This document shows positions 60,900-64,000 of a stretch of DNA of 64,000 nt, one piece after another. The position numbers were made by a program, and so were the translations under genes. The notes beneath the pieces are model-generated. The model saw only the letters and a program-made list of their open reading frames with translations, did not search any database and had not been told where the DNA came from. Location of the stretch: the NCBI GenBank assembly GCA_965220645.1, contig OZ244836.1:186001-250000 (forward strand). The letters run 5' to 3'. How positions within the stretch are numbered: position 1 is the stretch's first letter; the number at the start of each line of letters is the position of its first letter. The stretch comes from Aldehydirespirator sp965220645. GTDB lineage: Bacteria > Actinomycetota > Acidimicrobiia > Acidimicrobiales > Aldehydirespiratoraceae.

Positions 60900-62150
60900 T
60901 CAGGCCGGGACCAGTGAGTCGAGGTGACTGGCCAGATGTGAGACCAGGTCCTGGCTGTCGTCACCAGCCCCGTGGATGAAGCTCGACTTGCGCCGGCGCA
61001 AGAAGTTCAGCCCGATGACGTACAACCCGGGATACTCGGTTACGACGCCGCCCTCGTGACGGATCTGGCCCTTGCGGTCGATCACCGGCACGTGCAGCCA
61101 CGGGTAGTCGGGCCTGAATCCGGTAGCCCAGATGATGGTGCGGATCTCCCCTTTGGCCAGATCCAGCCGCAGCGGCGGTGACGGCGCGACCCGGGTGGGC
61201 GCGAACCGCTCCGGCGGCCCCACGCCGTCAACGCGGTGCTCCGCCGCCCACTCGTCGAATGTGTCGAGGAGCCGGCCCAGCTTGAGATCGGCCAACTCGC
61301 ACTTGTTGGTCAGCGATCCTGACAGCAGCGCCTCGGTGCCCCGCAGGGCCGCAAGCCGTCCCACCAGATGCACTCCCTGATCGGTGAGGGCATTGAGATC
61401 GAGGGTGACCCTCTCGGGGGTCCCCACCAACTGAGGAGATGGGGTGCGCCGCACCCGCACGACGTCGTCGACTTCGTCGTAGCGCTCGTCGAACAGGCCA
61501 GAGCGATCCATCCACCACAGGATGTCGCGACCCCGGTACAGGCGTGGCATGCGCACATGCTCGCCAACGGCAAGAGTGACGGGGCGGCCCGAGCGGTGCA
61601 CCTCCTCGGCGATCTGGACGCCGGTGGCCGAGGCGCCCACGACCAGCACCCCGCCAGGGGCCAGTCGGGCCGGACTGCGGTACTCGAGAGCATTGAGGGC
61701 GGTGACCGGCGCCGGTGGCGCACCGCCGAGTTCCGGCACCTTGGCCACGTTGAACCCGCCCGAAGCGAGTACGACGGTCTTGCATTCCCAGCGGCCCTGG
61801 TCGGTGTCGACGACGTAACCGGCGCCCGTGGACCGCACCGAAGTCACCGTCGTGCCGGTCCGGATCGGGGCGTCGACGACCCGGGCGTAGTCCGAAATGA
61901 AATCGATGACATCCGGCATCGACATGTAGCCGTCGGGGTCGTCGCCGCCGTTGGCCTGGTAGGAATAGCCGGGCAGACGGCTCTGCCAGTTGGGGGTGAG
62001 CAGCCGGAGCGAGTCCCATCGCTGCGTCCGCCAGGAGTTGGCCACCTCGCCGCGCTCAAGCACGACATGGTCGATGGAGCGCTCGGTGAGGCGCCGGCTC
62101 ACAGCCAGGCCGCTGTGCCCGGCCCCCACAACAACAGTCGTTGTCCTCAT
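60900..62150 (-). CDS. FAD-dependent monooxygenase-like protein
   Basis: 416 aa from ATG 62150. FAD motif VVVGAGHSGLAVSRRL, NADP-type motif VLVVGASATGVQIAEEV and IIWATGFRPDY, as in flavin-containing monooxygenase/CzcO-like proteins. Substrate unknown. Confidence 0.85.
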   Translation of the reverse strand: MRTTTVVVGAGHSGLAVSRRLTERSIDHVVLERGEVANSWRTQRWDSLRLLTPNWQSRLPGYSYQANGGDDPDGYMSMPDVIDFISDYARVVDAPIRTGTTVTSVRSTGAGYVVDTDQGRWECKTVVLASGGFNVAKVPELGGAPPAPVTALNALEYRSPARLAPGGVLVVGASATGVQIAEEVHRSGRPVTLAVGEHVRMPRLYRGRDILWWMDRSGLFDERYDEVDDVVRVRRTPSPQLVGTPERVTLDLNALTDQGVHLVGRLAALRGTEALLSGSLTNKCELADLKLGRLLDTFDEWAAEHRVDGVGPPERFAPTRVAPSPPLRLDLAKGEIRTIIWATGFRPDYPWLHVPVIDRKGQIRHEGGVVTEYPGLYVIGLNFLRRRKSSFIHGAGDDSQDLVSHLASHLDSLVPA

Positions 62151-62187
62151 GAATCCGCTGGGCGACCCCCGGGGGGCCGGATCCGGG

Positions 62188-62742
62188 CTATTCGACCTCG
62201 ACGGTCACGTTGGTCGGATTGGTGATGATGTCGTAGACGGCCGACCGCTTCTGGGACTGGGCTACCAGTGCCTTGATCTCATCGGGAGTTGCGTCGGCAT
62301 CGATGTCGTAGGAGACCTTGACATCCTTGAACCCGTTGCGGACATCCGGGTCGCCGCCCAGAATGCCCAGTATGTCCATGCTGCCCTCCAGCGTGGCCTT
62401 CACCGACCGCAGTTGGATGTCACGGTTCTGGGCCACGGCGGCCACTCCGGCGGTGAGACAGCTGGCCAGGCCGGCCAGGACCAGCTCGACCGGCGTGGCC
62501 GCGTTGTCCTCTGCTCCGAACACCAGGGGGTGATCGGCCTCGAGGGTGAAGGTCGAGCGATGTGGGTGCTCGGCCCCGAGCCCGTAGTAGCTGTCGACCG
62601 AGGAGCGGCTGTGAGTGCCGTTCAACCACTCATTGGTGGCCTTCCAGGTGAACTGGGCCGCCTCGGGTGCTTCGCTGAGGGCCTGACGGGCTCCCAGCAA
62701 GTGTTCGACGTTGACACCGTTGTCGGCATTTGCGGTGGTCAT
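62188..62742 (-). CDS. OsmC-family protein
   Basis: 184 aa from ATG 62742 with AGGAG upstream. TPVELVLAGLASCLTAGVAAVAQN contains the first peroxidatic cysteine; the usual second Cys position is not obvious. May detoxify organic peroxides or act as a thiol-handling protein. Confidence 0.82.
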   Translation of the reverse strand: MTTANADNGVNVEHLLGARQALSEAPEAAQFTWKATNEWLNGTHSRSSVDSYYGLGAEHPHRSTFTLEADHPLVFGAEDNAATPVELVLAGLASCLTAGVAAVAQNRDIQLRSVKATLEGSMDILGILGGDPDVRNGFKDVKVSYDIDADATPDEIKALVAQSQKRSAVYDIITNPTNVTVEVE

Positions 62743-62832
62743 CGGATCGATGTCTCCTGTGTCGGTGGCGCTGACTGACCGACGCAATGGTCCGCGCTGC
62801 GAACCGTGACTTGCGGCGGTGACAGTGCAATA

Positions 62833-62934
62833 TAGGGGTCCCGCGATCAAAAGTCGACGAATCCGATCAACATTTGCGAGTTTCGGGCGGCCGGACTCGC
62901 CCGCGGTGCGTCCGAGCTATCGCCGGGACCCCTA
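62833..62934. repeat. 102-bp segment with inverted ends, MITE-like
   Basis: TAGGGGTCCCG at 62833 is repeated inverted at 62924-62934; with one gap the arms extend through CGAT. The right arm contains the ctaG stop. Could be a small non-autonomous element or a control hairpin. Confidence 0.4.
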
Positions 62935-63837
62935 CAACCGCGGTTCTGCGGGCGGGGGGCCCAGACGCTCGAACTCGGCCTCGACATCAGCGGTGGTGAG
63001 GGTGTTGGCCGCAAGCCTCCGCCGACGCTCCTCCGCATCGGCGTGTCGCTGCGCGGCCGAGTAGCGGAAGAACTTGATGGCGATGAGGGTCCACAGGTAG
63101 AAGCCGCCCAGCACCTTCATCACCGCGCCGGCAGCCTGCTGGTCGGCCGTCACCGAGATGCCCCACAGGCGCTGGGCGTGGTCGTAGATCGGGTACACCG
63201 AGCCCTCGGCGAAGGTGAGCCAGGCGGCCGGCACAGTGGGCACGATCGACATGGCGAACAGGTACACCATCTTGCCGGGCTCCGACAGCTGCCACTCCCG
63301 CAGCGGCCCTACCACCGGCATCCACATGGCCAGCGCACTGGCGAACATGAGCAGATGCATGGCGTAGTGGAAGGGACCGCTGCGCACCGACAGCTCCACC
63401 AGGGCGTTCCAGTGCATCAACCCCTGAAGGGCGTTGAAGACCACCCCGGCCACCAGCGGGTGCACCAGCCGGCGGATCACCCTTGCTGAGCGCGAGTCCT
63501 CGACCAGGATGAGCCGGGCCAGCCATTCGGGCACCGCCATCAGCAGCAGCGGCGGCACGACGAAGCTGATGAGCAGGTGCTGCACCATGTGCACCGAGTA
63601 CAGGTACTCCTCGGCGATGTCGTGCATGGGCCAGTCGGCCGCGACCCACAGCAGGACCGCACCGGCGACGAAGCACAGCCGCTGACGCCGGGTGACGGCT
63701 GCGGTGCCGGCAGGGCCGGCGACGGGAGCCACGACCCGAACCACGTAGAAGCCGAGGCCGACCACCGCGGCGACCAGCAGCCACACCTCCGGGTGGAATT
63801 GGAAGCGCCAGGCGTCGGTCGCGGCCAGCGCTCCCAT
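62932..63837 (-). CDS. ctaG: cytochrome c oxidase assembly protein CtaG (caa3 type)
   Basis: 301 aa from ATG 63837. About seven hydrophobic segments with YLYSVHMVQHLLISFVVPPLL, HWNALVELSVRSGPFHYAMHLLMF and PYDHAQ-like IYDHAQRLWG, matching the caa3_CtaG family. Assists copper delivery to the oxidase. Follows the subunit IV gene by 2 nt. Confidence 0.9.
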   Translation of the reverse strand: MGALAATDAWRFQFHPEVWLLVAAVVGLGFYVVRVVAPVAGPAGTAAVTRRQRLCFVAGAVLLWVAADWPMHDIAEEYLYSVHMVQHLLISFVVPPLLLMAVPEWLARLILVEDSRSARVIRRLVHPLVAGVVFNALQGLMHWNALVELSVRSGPFHYAMHLLMFASALAMWMPVVGPLREWQLSEPGKMVYLFAMSIVPTVPAAWLTFAEGSVYPIYDHAQRLWGISVTADQQAAGAVMKVLGGFYLWTLIAIKFFRYSAAQRHADAEERRRRLAANTLTTADVEAEFERLGPPPAEPRL

Positions 63838-63839
63838 GG

Positions 63840-64000
63840 CTAGACCCAGAACTCGAAGACGGTCAGCGTGACCAGGTACACGCCGACGGCCAGAGTGAGA
63901 CCGGCCGTGAACATCCGGCCGAACAGCTTGCTGTCGAAGCGCAGATGCATGAACCAGGTGGCCACCAAATAGAACTTGACGACCATCATGAAGATCAACG
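63840..64000 (-). CDS. cytochrome c oxidase subunit IV, 3' part
   Basis: Partial; the start lies beyond the window. The visible end reads IFMMVVKFYLVATWFMHLRFDSKLFG and a second membrane segment TAGLTLAVGVYLVTLTVFEFWV, the two-helix end of prokaryotic COX4. Next to ctaG, so part of an oxidase cluster. Confidence 0.8.
   Translation of the reverse strand, partial: LIFMMVVKFYLVATWFMHLRFDSKLFGRMFTAGLTLAVGVYLVTLTVFEFWV

Overview
The window is high-GC actinobacterial DNA. WhiB, an F420/LLM oxidoreductase, a mycobacterial-style Mrp, CtaG plus cytochrome oxidase subunit IV, and frequent GTG/TTG starts fit an Acidimicrobiia-like organism; this is inference from gene content, no marker gene was compared.

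Left backbone (1-14.7 kb): the tip of an IscA/HesB-type gene faces mrp. Next comes a two-gene minus-strand unit whose second gene is a UGSC-family selenoprotein with an in-frame UGA at 1967-1969. An anchored SH3-like protein, an LLM oxidoreductase, a nitroreductase-SRPBCC fusion and fxsA follow. A selA / M23 peptidase / selB unit supplies selenocysteine machinery a few kb from the selenoprotein. whiB, nfeD, a STAS protein, a receiver protein and tRNA-Pro(CGG) complete the block.

Island (about 14.7-28.2 kb): base composition drops and gene density is lower. It starts beside tRNA-Pro with an ISL3-type element that cut off the tail of a Calx-beta protein. It then carries an XRE-ImmA regulator, a tightly overlapped three-gene ubiquitin-like operon (Ubl, E1/ThiF, DUF6527-like Cys protein), a membrane protein, a KAP P-loop NTPase, a nuclease-like protein, three minus-strand unknowns, a Vsr endonuclease and an HNH endonuclease, with decayed fragments between. 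It reads as a defence-type island, and the E2-less, peptidase-less Ubl operon is the best candidate for an undescribed system.

Catabolic block (29.4-47.3 kb): about 15 minus-strand genes, mostly joined by ATGA overlaps, run from a two-component flavin hydroxylase and a UbiD-type decarboxylase through a GntR regulator, amidohydrolase, GlcG-like protein, oligopeptide-type ABC transporter, RidA, gamma-glutamyltransferase, an M24 peptidase homologue, a cupin and a DUF2848 protein. This suggests import and breakdown of an amide- or peptide-linked aromatic compound. A FadR-type site (45577-45587) overlaps the likely promoter. At three junctions the start-codon region has been tandemly duplicated; two of these arrays form chains of ATGA-overlapping mini-ORFs.

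Right backbone (47.3-64 kb): housekeeping genes for EamA export, asd and lysC, an HATPase-like protein, dut, orn, an MBL hydrolase, tlpA/ccdA, a poly-gamma-glutamate hydrolase-like protein, pdxH, paired crcB fluoride channels, a methyltransferase, serS, a KamA-type radical SAM enzyme, a flavin monooxygenase, OsmC, ctaG and the end of a cytochrome oxidase subunit IV gene.

Short repeats tend to sit exactly at gene ends: a 50-bp core in three copies, each just beyond the stop of a minus-strand gene, plus tandem duplications at stop codons near 12.0 and 57.1 kb.
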